DNA from: Dorea longicatena
Lineage (GTDB): Bacteria; Bacillota; Clostridia; Lachnospirales; Lachnospiraceae
Direction of reading: 5' to 3'
Assembly: GCF_025150085.1 (NCBI RefSeq)
Contig: NZ_CP102280.1
Coordinates: 1,313,001-1,377,000, forward strand
DNA length: 64,000 nucleotides
Positions 29,129 to 37,453 of this stretch are shown piece after piece (the first letter of the stretch is position 1; each line of letters starts with the position of its first letter). The notes under the pieces are model-generated. The model was not told the DNA's origin, searched no databases, and was given only the letters and a program-made list of their open reading frames with translations. The position numbers and the translations under genes are program-made.

Positions 29129-30415
29129 ATGAAAGCAAAGAAATATTTATGGTCTATCATCTGTGTATATTTTTGCTATCTGACACATGGTATTCAGGCA
29201 ATCATTTTAAGCCAGAATAATGTGAATTTCGCAAAACAGTGGGGATTCAATATGTCAGATCCGCAGTCGGCAGCATATGCAGCAGGACTTGCAGCAGTAA
29301 GTACCGCAGTAGCATGGACTGGATTTGGTAAATTCGTAAGCGTATGGATCGGTGGAGAGATCTCAGACCGTGTCGGACGTAAGAAACTGATGATCGGTGG
29401 AGCAGCGTTATATATTATCTGCTTCCTTGGATTCTTATTTACTAAGAATGCACTGGTTGCTTCTGTATGCGGTTTTGCATCTGGAGTTGCAACTTCTGGA
29501 TTCTGGGATGCTTCAGGATATCCTGCAGTACAGGAAGCTTATCCGGCAGCACCTGGATCAGCACTTGTAGGAATCAAATTCTTCGTTTCACTGTCAGGTA
29601 TGGTATATCCACTTCTGGTTGTACATAACGCAAACAGCGGAAACTGGAAATTAAATGTTATGATTCCGGTAGTTATGTCAATTATCTGTCTGGTACTTGC
29701 AATTATCGCACCATTCGTATATGATGATCAGAAGAAGGCATCAGAAGGAACTGATGGCAAATCAAAAGATGCAGTGCAGGCAGAGATCGATGCAGCGAAA
29801 GCAGCAATGCTTACAAAGCCAGGGAAATTTGTAGTATTTCTGGTAATGTTTTATGCATTCCTTTGCATGGCAATCATGTATGGTGCTCAGCAGTATACAA
29901 AAGCGTTCGGATTATCCGTATGTGGACTTTCTGAGATGCAGGCAGCAGGTATGACTTCTATCTATACGATTGGTTCTATCTGTGCAGTACTTTTCTGGGC
30001 ATTCATGATGGCTAAATTAAAATGGAGCCCGCTGAAAGTTGTCTTGATTGATTCTATCTGTACTGCAGTAGCACTTGCAGGTGTTCTGTTTATTCATCAG
30101 GTAGCAATTATCTACATTGCAATTGCAATGTTAGGATTCTTTGCAGCAGGTGGTGCTCTTCAGACTGGTCTTGCAGTGGTTCAGTTATTCAACCCGGGAC
30201 CAAAGGGAAGAAACACAGGTATTTATTACACATTTATGGGTGCAGCAAGCTACCTGATTCCGGTAGTAGCAGCACAGCTTACAAAAGCATCTGGTGAGGC
30301 AAATGCAGTATACAGCCTCATGATTATGTTATTAGTATTTGCAATCCTTGCTATTTTAAGTTCCCTCTACTTAGTAGCACAGCACAAGAAAATCTTCGGA
30401 AAGAGTGCATTGTAA
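29129..30415 (+). CDS. MFS transporter
   Basis: A 428-residue major facilitator with about 12 membrane segments. The ATG at 29129 is preferred to the TTG at 29108 because AAAGGAGA lies 8 bases before it. The MFS loop motif GGEISDRVGRKK follows the second or third segment, and a hydrophilic central loop (about residues 205-230) is rich in Lys/Asp/Glu. Placed directly after the shikimate dehydrogenase gene, it probably imports the pathway substrate (quinate, shikimate or similar) across the cytoplasmic membrane; this is inferred from context only. It is the last gene of the operon and is followed by a repeat and a terminator. Confidence 0.85.
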   Translation: MKAKKYLWSIICVYFCYLTHGIQAIILSQNNVNFAKQWGFNMSDPQSAAYAAGLAAVSTAVAWTGFGKFVSVWIGGEISDRVGRKKLMIGGAALYIICFLGFLFTKNALVASVCGFASGVATSGFWDASGYPAVQEAYPAAPGSALVGIKFFVSLSGMVYPLLVVHNANSGNWKLNVMIPVVMSIICLVLAIIAPFVYDDQKKASEGTDGKSKDAVQAEIDAAKAAMLTKPGKFVVFLVMFYAFLCMAIMYGAQQYTKAFGLSVCGLSEMQAAGMTSIYTIGSICAVLFWAFMMAKLKWSPLKVVLIDSICTAVALAGVLFIHQVAIIYIAIAMLGFFAAGGALQTGLAVVQLFNPGPKGRNTGIYYTFMGAASYLIPVVAAQLTKASGEANAVYSLMIMLLVFAILAILSSLYLVAQHKKIFGKSAL

Positions 30416-30429
30416 AATATAATCAAGAA

Positions 30430-30474
30430 TACAGAAAACCTGCCACCGGCAACTTTTCTTGTATATTTGGTATA
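30430..30474 (-). repeat. Dispersed palindromic repeat, copy 5
   Basis: A minus-orientation copy of 45 nt beginning 14 bases after the MFS stop. Its outer stem reads AGAAAA/TTTTCT instead of AGAGAA/TTCTCT, so both arms have changed together and pairing is kept. Confidence 0.85.
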
Positions 30475-30475
30475 A

Positions 30476-30524
30476 AAAGGGACTGTTGTTCCGAATAATG
30501 ACGGATAGACAGTCCCTTTCTTTT
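30476..30524 (+). terminator. Terminator after the MFS gene
   Basis: An 11-bp stem (30476-30486 with 30509-30519) contains a smaller inner CCG/CGG pairing and is followed by CTTTTAA. It directly abuts repeat copy 5. Confidence 0.75.
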
Positions 30525-30587
30525 AACATGGTATTGTTAAAAAAAAGACATTCATAGAAAATGTCGAAGAAATAGAGGAAAATACAG

Positions 30588-30635
30588 GTTATTCCATAGA
30601 TATTTTTTATGGAATAACTGATATTATGTTATAGT
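30588..30635 (+). promoter_or_regulatory. Operator-like dyad overlapping the permease promoter
   Basis: An 11-bp perfect inverted repeat (GTTATTCCATA at 30588-30598; complement at 30608-30618, 9-nt spacer). Its right arm overlaps a candidate -35 (TTATGG, 30607-30612) placed 17 bases before TATAGT at 30630-30635. This geometry suits a repressor or LysR-type site controlling the permease gene separately from the upstream operon. Nothing else was recognised in the rest of the 292-base gap. Confidence 0.5.
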
Positions 30636-30707
30636 AAATTTTTGATTCCTGAAGCATACGAAAAAATTGTATGTAAAAATTATTAAAACGAAGGAGGACG
30701 CTCAAAG

Positions 30708-32141
30708 ATGAGTCCGAAAAAAGCAAAAAGAGCTAATGAACTTCCTTATATTCCTCTTGGACCATTTCAGTGGAGAATTCCTGGAATCCATTACAGAGTA
30801 GAATATGTGGAATTTTTTCAGGGTCTGATCCTTGGCGCTACAGCTTTAAGTTCCATTCCGTACCTGACTGATAATCTTGGACTTCCATATGAACTTGCAT
30901 GGAGCTGTGTCATCATTGAAGTATTTATGTATATGCTTCATGGATGGTTAGGAGATCCGGTAGTCCCGGGATGGATTACTCCGACACTTCCATTTACCCT
31001 GGCGTATTTAAATGGGTTTGAAAAAGGACCAGACAGAATCCAGGCGATGATCGCATTGCAGCTTCTGGTCGCATTTGTATTTATATTTATGGGAATTACG
31101 AAACTGGCAGACAAATTTGTAAATGGTGTGCCAAATTCAATTAAAGGTGGTATCCTGATCGCAGCACCGATTACGGTATTGCAGGGACAATTATCAGATG
31201 GAAGCCAGCTTATGACGGCACCGGTAGCAACGCTTGCCGGTACATTATTACTTGCATTTTTAAGCTTTTCACCGTTCTGTGAAAAGAACAGAAGTAAATA
31301 TAAGATATTAGATATTATGGCAAAATACGGCAACTTGTTCCCATATCTGATCGCTATGGTGGCAGGAGTTGCGCTTGGAGAATTATCAAAACCTGTATTA
31401 GAACTTGGAACAGTCATCAGAATTCCTGATTTCAGTAATATATTCCATACAGTCAGTATCTTTGCGGTAGGTTTTCCGCCGCTTTCGAAATTTATCAGTG
31501 CCATACCTCTGGCTTTGATCTGTTATGTACTGGCGTTTGGAGATTTTGTTACATCGAAGACGCTGGTAGAGGAAGCGCAGGAGAGCAGAAGTGATGAATA
31601 TATCGACTTTAACTCAAGCAGATCTAATCTGATCAGTGGCTTAAGAAACCTGATCCTTGCAATTTTTGCACCATTCCCACCGCTGGCAGGACCGTTATGG
31701 GTTGGAATGACCGTATCAGTAGCGATGCGTTACAAAGAAGGAAAGAAAGCAATGAAATCATTGATTGGTGGAATGAGTTCTTTCCGTATGGCGACATTTA
31801 TCAGTGTTATCCTGGTACCGATCGTATCTTTCATGAAACCAATCATGGGAGTCGGATCAGCAATTACATTATTGTTCCAGGCTTATGTCTGTGCCAGAAT
31901 TGGTATGGAATACTGTCAGTCTAACACAGATAAGAGTATTGCAGGTGTTATGGCAGCGGTATTGGCGTTCAAAGGATCCGGATGGGCATTGCTCGTCGGC
32001 TTTGCAATGAACCTGTTACTTTCTAATATGGATTTCCAGAAGAAAAAACTGGGAGTGCTTACAACAGAGGAACTGGATCAGGTAGATGCCAAAAGAGATG
32101 AAGAAGCGCAGAGGCTTCTTACACAGAAAAAACAGGGATAA
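30708..32141 (+). CDS. Polytopic permease, NCS2/SulP-like (solute carrier 23-type)
   Basis: A 477-residue membrane protein with roughly 11-14 hydrophobic segments. Features reminiscent of the nucleobase/sulfate transporter fold are the early FQGLILGATALSSIPYL segment, VPNSIKGGILIAAPITVL, and APFPPLAGPLWVGMTVSVAMRY. It is not close enough to classical xanthine/uracil or sulfate permeases for me to name a substrate. It lies between the MFS/shikimate dehydrogenase operon and the convergent aroE-aroD pair, so uptake of a related cyclic carboxylate is a reasonable guess. It has its own promoter with a dyad. RBS AAGGAGGA. Confidence 0.75.
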   Translation: MSPKKAKRANELPYIPLGPFQWRIPGIHYRVEYVEFFQGLILGATALSSIPYLTDNLGLPYELAWSCVIIEVFMYMLHGWLGDPVVPGWITPTLPFTLAYLNGFEKGPDRIQAMIALQLLVAFVFIFMGITKLADKFVNGVPNSIKGGILIAAPITVLQGQLSDGSQLMTAPVATLAGTLLLAFLSFSPFCEKNRSKYKILDIMAKYGNLFPYLIAMVAGVALGELSKPVLELGTVIRIPDFSNIFHTVSIFAVGFPPLSKFISAIPLALICYVLAFGDFVTSKTLVEEAQESRSDEYIDFNSSRSNLISGLRNLILAIFAPFPPLAGPLWVGMTVSVAMRYKEGKKAMKSLIGGMSSFRMATFISVILVPIVSFMKPIMGVGSAITLLFQAYVCARIGMEYCQSNTDKSIAGVMAAVLAFKGSGWALLVGFAMNLLLSNMDFQKKKLGVLTTEELDQVDAKRDEEAQRLLTQKKQG

Positions 32142-32209
32142 AAAATATGTGCCTGTGTTATGTTGTGTGGCAGGATAATATATTAAAATAAATGTAATAA
32201 ATATAAAAT

Positions 32210-32249
32210 GAGGGCCTGTGGGAATATCCATGGGCCCTCTCTCTTTTTT
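32210..32249 (+). terminator. Terminator between the permease and aroD
   Basis: GAGGGCC and GGGCCCTC arms (32210-32222 with 32228-32239) are followed by a CTCTTTTTT run. Genes converge here, so it ends the permease transcript and perhaps also the minus-strand one. Confidence 0.8.
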
Positions 32250-32255
32250 CGTTTT

Positions 32256-33017
32256 TTACAATGCATCGTGCACAATCTGAAGTGCCTGATGTAATTTTTC
32301 TGCTCCGATCTGTCCAGGTGCAGAAGCCTGTGCTCCGGAACCAAATGTCAGACAGGAACCAAATGCCTCGCAGGCAATACGGCTGATACTTCCAAGTCCA
32401 GCCATAGACATGGTGATGATCGGTCTGTCGGCATAGTCTGATGCCATCTCTTCAGTAGCAGAAAGAAGGGTCAGAACATCTTTTTTGGTCTGTGGCATAA
32501 CAGCCATTTTAGGAATATCGGCCCCCATATCCTGCATTTTGCGGAGACGGTAAATGAGATCAGATTTGGCAGGTGTTTTGTCAAAATCATGATTAGAGGC
32601 AATGACCTTTGCACCGGAAGCGTGGATTGCATCAATCATCTCCCGTACAGTGTCATCTCCTGTAAAGATCTCTACGTCAATAATATCAGCATTGCCGGTT
32701 GCTGCAACTGCTTTGTTAAGTTCGGCATATTTTTCTGTGGACATTGGATGTACGCCGCCTTCTTTGTCTGTACGGAAGGTACAGAGAAGAGGAGTATCGC
32801 CCATTACATCACGAAGTTCTTTGACGAGTTCTGTGACTTTTGCAATATCTTCAACATCTTCGTACCAGTCCATCCGCCATTCCATCAGATCCATATGCAT
32901 GTCAAGATATGTACGGGTAAGGGAAAGGATGTCTTCTTTTGCCTTTCCGACATTAGGAATGCAGATTGCCGGAATTCCATTTCCGAGTTCCAGATTTCTT
33001 ACTTTTACAGTGTTCAT
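32256..33017 (-). CDS. aroD: Type I 3-dehydroquinate dehydratase
   Basis: A 253-residue Schiff-base enzyme that interconverts 3-dehydroquinate and 3-dehydroshikimate. I use the start at 33017 (MNTVKVRNLELG), with AAGGAGAA 8 bases upstream, rather than an earlier ATG inside the preceding gene. The catalytic His is in ASNHDFDKTP, the Schiff-base Lys in PKMAVMPQ, and the lid in MAGLGSISR...SAPGQIG. Its partner just upstream is a shikimate dehydrogenase. Type I enzymes serve biosynthesis in some bacteria and quinate breakdown in others; the setting here favours a role in the surrounding cluster, though a biosynthetic role is not excluded. Confidence 0.95.
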   Translation of the reverse strand: MNTVKVRNLELGNGIPAICIPNVGKAKEDILSLTRTYLDMHMDLMEWRMDWYEDVEDIAKVTELVKELRDVMGDTPLLCTFRTDKEGGVHPMSTEKYAELNKAVAATGNADIIDVEIFTGDDTVREMIDAIHASGAKVIASNHDFDKTPAKSDLIYRLRKMQDMGADIPKMAVMPQTKKDVLTLLSATEEMASDYADRPIITMSMAGLGSISRIACEAFGSCLTFGSGAQASAPGQIGAEKLHQALQIVHDAL

Positions 33018-33030
33018 AGAAAAATTCTCC

Positions 33031-33918
33031 TTAATCTTCATAAACGTAGGAAATTCCCAGTTTTTCTTTCATGTATTCACTGTCCACACGCTTGCCGAGG
33101 ATCAGTTCGATAGCTGCAATTGCCTGGAAGAGCATCATGCCCTGTCCGTTCATTGTTTTACATCCGGCGTGTCTTGCCATTTTCAACATTGCTGTTTCGT
33201 GTGGGGCGTAGACAACGTCTGTGACGATAAGATCAGGACGGAAGAAAGAAGGATCAGGAATATAAGTGATTCCTTCGAGTGGCTTCATTCCAACGCCTGT
33301 GGCATTTGTGAAAAGATAAGAAGAATGCATCTCTTCTTTTAATTTATCCAGATCTTCTAGAGGGTAGAATGTTGCTTTACAATTGGTATTTTCGTTAATT
33401 TTCTTTACCGTATCGAGTGCATTCTGTTTGAACTTGTCATCTCTTGCGAAGATAGACATCTCAGCAACACCATCCAGTGCAGCCTGGATCTCAACAGCAG
33501 TAGCAGCTCCGCCGGAACCTACAATTGTTACTTTCTTTCCGGTAGGGTCAATGTCATTGTCCTTTAAAGACTGTACATAACCGATACCGTCTGTGATGTG
33601 TCCGACCAGGTAGCCGTCTTTATTGACGATGGTATTTACCGCACCACAGAGTTTGGCAGCCGGAGAGATTTCATCCAGATACTGATGTACGATTGTCTTA
33701 TTTGGCATAGAAACATTGGCACCACGCATCTTCAGTGCGCGTAAGCCCTTGATTGCATCTTCAAGTTCAGGTGCATCTACTTCAAATGCAAGATTTACAA
33801 TGTCAACACCTAGCTTTTCGTAAGCTGCATTATGTGTTGCAGGTGACTGCGAGTGGCGGATTGGATAAGCCAGAAGACCGATTAATTCGGTGTGTCCGGT
33901 AATCTGATGTCTTTCCAT
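33031..33918 (-). CDS. aroE: Shikimate dehydrogenase (second copy)
   Basis: A 295-residue AroE-family enzyme. It shows RHSQSPATHNAAYEKLG at the N-terminus (S-x-S carboxylate-binding motif), the catalytic Lys in NVSMPNKTIV near residue 74, GAVNTIV, TDGIGY and the Rossmann loop VGSGGAATAV. NGQGMMLFQ near the C-terminus matches the family GLGML-Q site. aroD follows 13 bases later on the same strand, so the two form an operon converging on the permease gene. It differs clearly from the copy at 28.2 kb, suggesting divided substrates (shikimate and quinate) or divided roles. Confidence 0.92.
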   Translation of the reverse strand: MERHQITGHTELIGLLAYPIRHSQSPATHNAAYEKLGVDIVNLAFEVDAPELEDAIKGLRALKMRGANVSMPNKTIVHQYLDEISPAAKLCGAVNTIVNKDGYLVGHITDGIGYVQSLKDNDIDPTGKKVTIVGSGGAATAVEIQAALDGVAEMSIFARDDKFKQNALDTVKKINENTNCKATFYPLEDLDKLKEEMHSSYLFTNATGVGMKPLEGITYIPDPSFFRPDLIVTDVVYAPHETAMLKMARHAGCKTMNGQGMMLFQAIAAIELILGKRVDSEYMKEKLGISYVYED

Positions 33919-34065
33919 AATAAGAATCTCCTTTTTGTAATAAAACTTTATCTTTGCTTATATTTTAACAAATTACAGATGCATAAACAAATGCTAAACA
34001 GATACGGAAATGATAGAAAATGACTATTGATCTGTAGTGAAAGTTCTATAAAGAGCGAAGAAGTG

Positions 34066-34073
34066 CATATACT
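34066..34073 (+). promoter_or_regulatory. Possible sigma-E -10 element for spoIVA
   Basis: CATATACT, about 30 bases before the spoIVA start, resembles the sporulation sigma-E -10 consensus (CATACAnT). A CTATAAAG stretch lies about 15 bases upstream. The assignment rests mostly on spoIVA being a known sigma-E gene in B. subtilis. Confidence 0.35.
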
Positions 34074-34103
34074 TTAACAGCACAACGGGAAGGAGCAGGG
34101 AAA

Positions 34104-35576
34104 GTGGACACAGAACAGTTATATAAAGATATAAAAGCGAGAACAAACGGAGAAATCTATATCGGCGTTGTCGGACCGGTAAGAACAGGAAAATCGACAT
34201 TTATCAAACGCTTTATGGATGTAATGGTGTTGCCAAGAATGGAAGATGAACATAAGAAAGAGCGGACAAGAGACGAACTTCCTCAGTCTGCGGCAGGCAA
34301 GACGATTATGACAACAGAGCCCAAATTTGTACCGAAAGATGCTGCAGTGATACGTCTGAACCAGGATGTTGAAGTAAGGATCCGTCTGATTGACTGTGTC
34401 GGATATATGGTAAAGGGTGCTTCGGGACACGAGGAGGCCGGGCATGAACGTATGGTAAAGACTCCGTGGTATCAGGAAGAAATACCATTTACCAAGGCAG
34501 CGGTGATTGGTACACAAAAAGTGATTCATGAACATGCAACGATAGGAATCGTGGTAACAACCGATGGAACGATTACAGATATTCTGCCGGAAAATTATGA
34601 AGATGCGGAGGCACGGACTATAAGAGAACTTCAGTCTATCCGAAAACCATTTGTAGTACTGGTGAATTCAAAAAAACCACATGGCCAGGAGGCTAAGGAG
34701 AAGGCAAAAAAACTGGAAGATACATATGGAGTTAAAGCAATGACCGTAAATTGTGAACAAATAAAGGAAGAAGATATTTATCGGATTCTGGAGGCCGTTT
34801 TGTATGAATTCCCGATATCTGAGGTACAGTTTTATATACCGAAATGGGTGGAAATGCTTCCGGTTACACACAAGATCAAACAGGACCTTCTGGAACATAT
34901 ACAAAAAATCCTCGAACACCTGGAAGAGATCAAAGATGCGGCAGCTTTAACCGGAAGACCGGAAAGTCCATACATAAAAGACTGGTATGTAGAACAGATA
35001 CAGATGGATACAGGCTGTGTTATCATTCAGATCCACATGTATGAAAAATATTATTATGAAATGTTAAGTGAGATGACAGGAACTACGATCACAGGCCAGT
35101 ATGATCTGATAAAGACGATGCAGAAACTTTCAATCTTAAAGAATGAATATGAAAATGTAGAAGATGCATTTACTGCAGTCCGGATGAAAGGGTATGGAGT
35201 AGTCAGTCCGACAAAAGAAGAGATCGTACTGGATGAACCAGAGATTATCAGACAGGGAAATAAATATGGGGTGAAAATTCATTCGCAGGCGCCGTCCATT
35301 CATTTGATCCGTGCTAATATAGAGACGGAGATAGCCCCGATTGTTGGAAATGAGCAGCAGGCGAAAGATTTGATCCAGTATATTAAAAATGAGGAAAAAA
35401 TGGAAGGAGGTATCTGGAAAACCAGTATATTCGGAAAGACAGTAGAAGAACTTGTCATGGACGGGATGAAGAATAAAATGGCAGTTATTAATGACGAAAG
35501 CCAGGAAAAACTTCAGGATACTATGCAAAAGGTTGTGAATGACAGTAATGGAGGCATGGTGTGTATCATTATTTAG
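34104..35576 (+). CDS. spoIVA: Stage IV sporulation protein A (spore coat morphogenetic ATPase)
   Basis: A 490-residue protein starting at GTG 34104 behind GAAGGAGCAGGG. SpoIVA polymerises by ATP hydrolysis on the outer forespore membrane and forms the basement layer of the spore coat. The N-terminal P-loop VGPVRTGKSTFIKRF, the switch region DCVGYMVKGASGHEE and VLVNSKKP are clear, followed by the long coiled middle and the conserved C-terminus ending VCIII. The length matches B. subtilis SpoIVA (492). Its presence shows that the organism is, or recently was, a spore former. Confidence 0.98.
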   Translation: MDTEQLYKDIKARTNGEIYIGVVGPVRTGKSTFIKRFMDVMVLPRMEDEHKKERTRDELPQSAAGKTIMTTEPKFVPKDAAVIRLNQDVEVRIRLIDCVGYMVKGASGHEEAGHERMVKTPWYQEEIPFTKAAVIGTQKVIHEHATIGIVVTTDGTITDILPENYEDAEARTIRELQSIRKPFVVLVNSKKPHGQEAKEKAKKLEDTYGVKAMTVNCEQIKEEDIYRILEAVLYEFPISEVQFYIPKWVEMLPVTHKIKQDLLEHIQKILEHLEEIKDAAALTGRPESPYIKDWYVEQIQMDTGCVIIQIHMYEKYYYEMLSEMTGTTITGQYDLIKTMQKLSILKNEYENVEDAFTAVRMKGYGVVSPTKEEIVLDEPEIIRQGNKYGVKIHSQAPSIHLIRANIETEIAPIVGNEQQAKDLIQYIKNEEKMEGGIWKTSIFGKTVEELVMDGMKNKMAVINDESQEKLQDTMQKVVNDSNGGMVCIII

Positions 35577-35603
35577 AATTATGACTTAAAATTCAAAAAA
35601 CAC

Positions 35604-35633
35604 TTGAAATATAGAATAGAATGTGTCTATAAT
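35604..35633 (+). promoter_or_regulatory. Promoter upstream of the alcohol dehydrogenase leader
   Basis: TTGAAA at 35604-35609 and an exact TATAAT at 35628-35633 are 18 bases apart. Transcription would start near 35640, upstream of the hairpin at 35651-35690. Confidence 0.65.
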
Positions 35634-35650
35634 ATGAATTAGGAATTGGT

Positions 35651-35690
35651 AAAGGGGCCATACTCGTCAGGGTGTGGTCTCTTTTTTTTA
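35651..35690 (+). terminator. Hairpin plus T run in the leader of the alcohol dehydrogenase gene
   Basis: Arms 35651-35663 and 35672-35684 pair with a few G-U wobbles around a CTCGTCAG loop and run into TTTTTTT. It lies 75 bases after the spoIVA stop but downstream of a good promoter and upstream of the adh start, so it could be a spoIVA terminator or an attenuator for adh. Confidence 0.7.
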
Positions 35691-35726
35691 CCATAATAGA
35701 CAATAAGAATCTGGAGGATGATAAAA

Positions 35727-36875
35727 ATGAAAGATTACACGTTCAAAGTACCGCAGGATATTGTATTTGGTGTAGGCTCTTTAAAAAGACTGCCGGAGCT
35801 TCTTGAAAAAAGCGGATCTAAAAAGATGATGGTAGTATCAGACAGAGGACTGGAGAAATTAGGAGTCATACAGAAAGTGCTGGATATTGTGGAGGCAGAA
35901 GGTATAGAAACAGTAAGTTTCCTTGATATTCTTCCAAACCCTACAGTAGATATGGTAAATGCGGCGACAAAGGTATATAAGGAATCAGGAGCGACAAGTA
36001 TAGTTGCACTTGGAGGAGGAAGCCCGATGGATGTTGCCAAGGCAGTAGGTGTTCTGGCAAGATACGGCGGATCCATTACAGAGTATGAAGGTGCACATCT
36101 TGTTCCGGGACCGATCGAACCAATCATAGCAATCCCTACTACAGCAGGTACCGGAAGTGAAGTTACGGCGTTCTCCGTTATTACAGATACCTCCAGAAAT
36201 TATAAATTAACGGTTTTTAGCTATGAATTACTTCCAAAATACGCACTGTTAGATCCGGAGATGATCATGTCTGTACCACCGATGGTTGCGGCTTCATGTG
36301 GAATTGATGCACTGATCCATGCATGGGAAGCATATACATCACTTGGCGCTTCACCGTTTTCTGATGCAATGGCAGAAAAAGCAATGGAACTGATCGGCGG
36401 TAATATCCGTAGATTTGTGGCAAACAGAAAGGACGAGGAAGCTGCATGTGCAATGATGTCAGGAAGTATGTTTGCGGGAATTGCATTTGCTTGGGCAAGA
36501 CTTGGAGATGTACATGCCATGTCACATCCGGTCAGCGCATTCTTTGGTGTACAGCATGGAGTGGCCAATTCAATCCTTCTTCCGGTAATTGTAGAATATA
36601 ATGCGCTGGCAGATCATGGACGTTACGAAAAGATTTACAATTATATCAGCGAAGAAAAAGAGCCGGTGAAAGATTTTAAACCGGAAATGCTGGTAGAAGA
36701 AATCAAGAAACTGAATGCATCTCTGGGAATTCCAAAAACACTTTCCGAGGTCGGTGTAACCGAAGATAAGATTCCACAGATGGCTGCAGATGCGATGAAG
36801 AGTGGAAATATTGCGGCTAATCCAAGACAGACAACATTAAAGGATGTGGAGATGTTGTACCGCAAAGCTTTATAG
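35727..36875 (+). CDS. Iron-containing alcohol dehydrogenase
   Basis: A 382-residue group III alcohol dehydrogenase. The ATG at 35727 is 9 bases from GGAGG; an earlier ATG at 35718 abuts the RBS and is less likely. The nucleotide-binding GGGSPMDVAKAVG is near residue 95, AIPTTAGTGSEVT near 136 and the metal-binding His cluster in HAMSHPVSAFFGVQHG near 268. These enzymes reduce aldehydes to alcohols (butanol, ethanol, propanediol) to recycle NADH in fermentation; the substrate here cannot be told. It is monocistronic and possibly controlled by a leader hairpin. Confidence 0.92.
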   Translation: MKDYTFKVPQDIVFGVGSLKRLPELLEKSGSKKMMVVSDRGLEKLGVIQKVLDIVEAEGIETVSFLDILPNPTVDMVNAATKVYKESGATSIVALGGGSPMDVAKAVGVLARYGGSITEYEGAHLVPGPIEPIIAIPTTAGTGSEVTAFSVITDTSRNYKLTVFSYELLPKYALLDPEMIMSVPPMVAASCGIDALIHAWEAYTSLGASPFSDAMAEKAMELIGGNIRRFVANRKDEEAACAMMSGSMFAGIAFAWARLGDVHAMSHPVSAFFGVQHGVANSILLPVIVEYNALADHGRYEKIYNYISEEKEPVKDFKPEMLVEEIKKLNASLGIPKTLSEVGVTEDKIPQMAADAMKSGNIAANPRQTTLKDVEMLYRKAL

Positions 36876-36979
36876 TATGATATTTTATTGATTCTGTATG
36901 TGTAAGATTGCATTATTTTCATAAAAGGGTTAAAATATAAAAGTATATGACTATCACAAATGAACGTTGGAGGTACGAT

Positions 36980-37450
36980 ATGAGAGTAGCAATTATTACG
37001 GCAAATACAGATATATACAAAGGAACGAAAGCGAATGAAAGCGGGGAAGCAGTGAAGCTTGTGGCAGAAGAAGCTGGACTTGAAGTTGTCTTTATGCGGG
37101 CACTTCCACTGGACAGAGAAGTATTGTCAACTGTTATGAAGCGCATGACAGATGGAAAAACAGCAGATCTGATCCTTACAACAGGCGGTGCGGGATGTAA
37201 TCCAGGTGACTGTACACCAGAAGCAACAATGAATATTGTAGACAGACCGGTACCGGGGATTCCTGAAGCAATGAGAGCGCATACTATGAAACTGACAAGA
37301 CGCAGTATGCTGAACAGAAGTGTGGCCGGAATCAGTGGAGATACACTGATTGTAAACCTTCCGGGAAAAGCACAGGCAGTAAAAGAAAGTCTCAGATTCT
37401 TACTTCCGGAACTTGTGCATGCTGTAAAGGTTATCAAGGGAGAGGCATAA
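36980..37450 (+). CDS. MoaB/MogA-type molybdopterin protein
   Basis: A 156-residue protein starting at ATG 36980, which has TTGGAGG just upstream (an in-frame ATG at 36947 has no RBS). The TTGGAGCNPGDCTPEA motif marks the MoCF-binding fold of MoaB/MogA, which adenylates molybdopterin before metal insertion. No other molybdenum cofactor genes are in the window, so the link to a molybdoenzyme cannot be judged here. The next gene starts 3 bases after its stop and is presumably cotranscribed. Confidence 0.85.
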   Translation: MRVAIITANTDIYKGTKANESGEAVKLVAEEAGLEVVFMRALPLDREVLSTVMKRMTDGKTADLILTTGGAGCNPGDCTPEATMNIVDRPVPGIPEAMRAHTMKLTRRSMLNRSVAGISGDTLIVNLPGKAQAVKESLRFLLPELVHAVKVIKGEA

Positions 37451-37453
37451 AGA

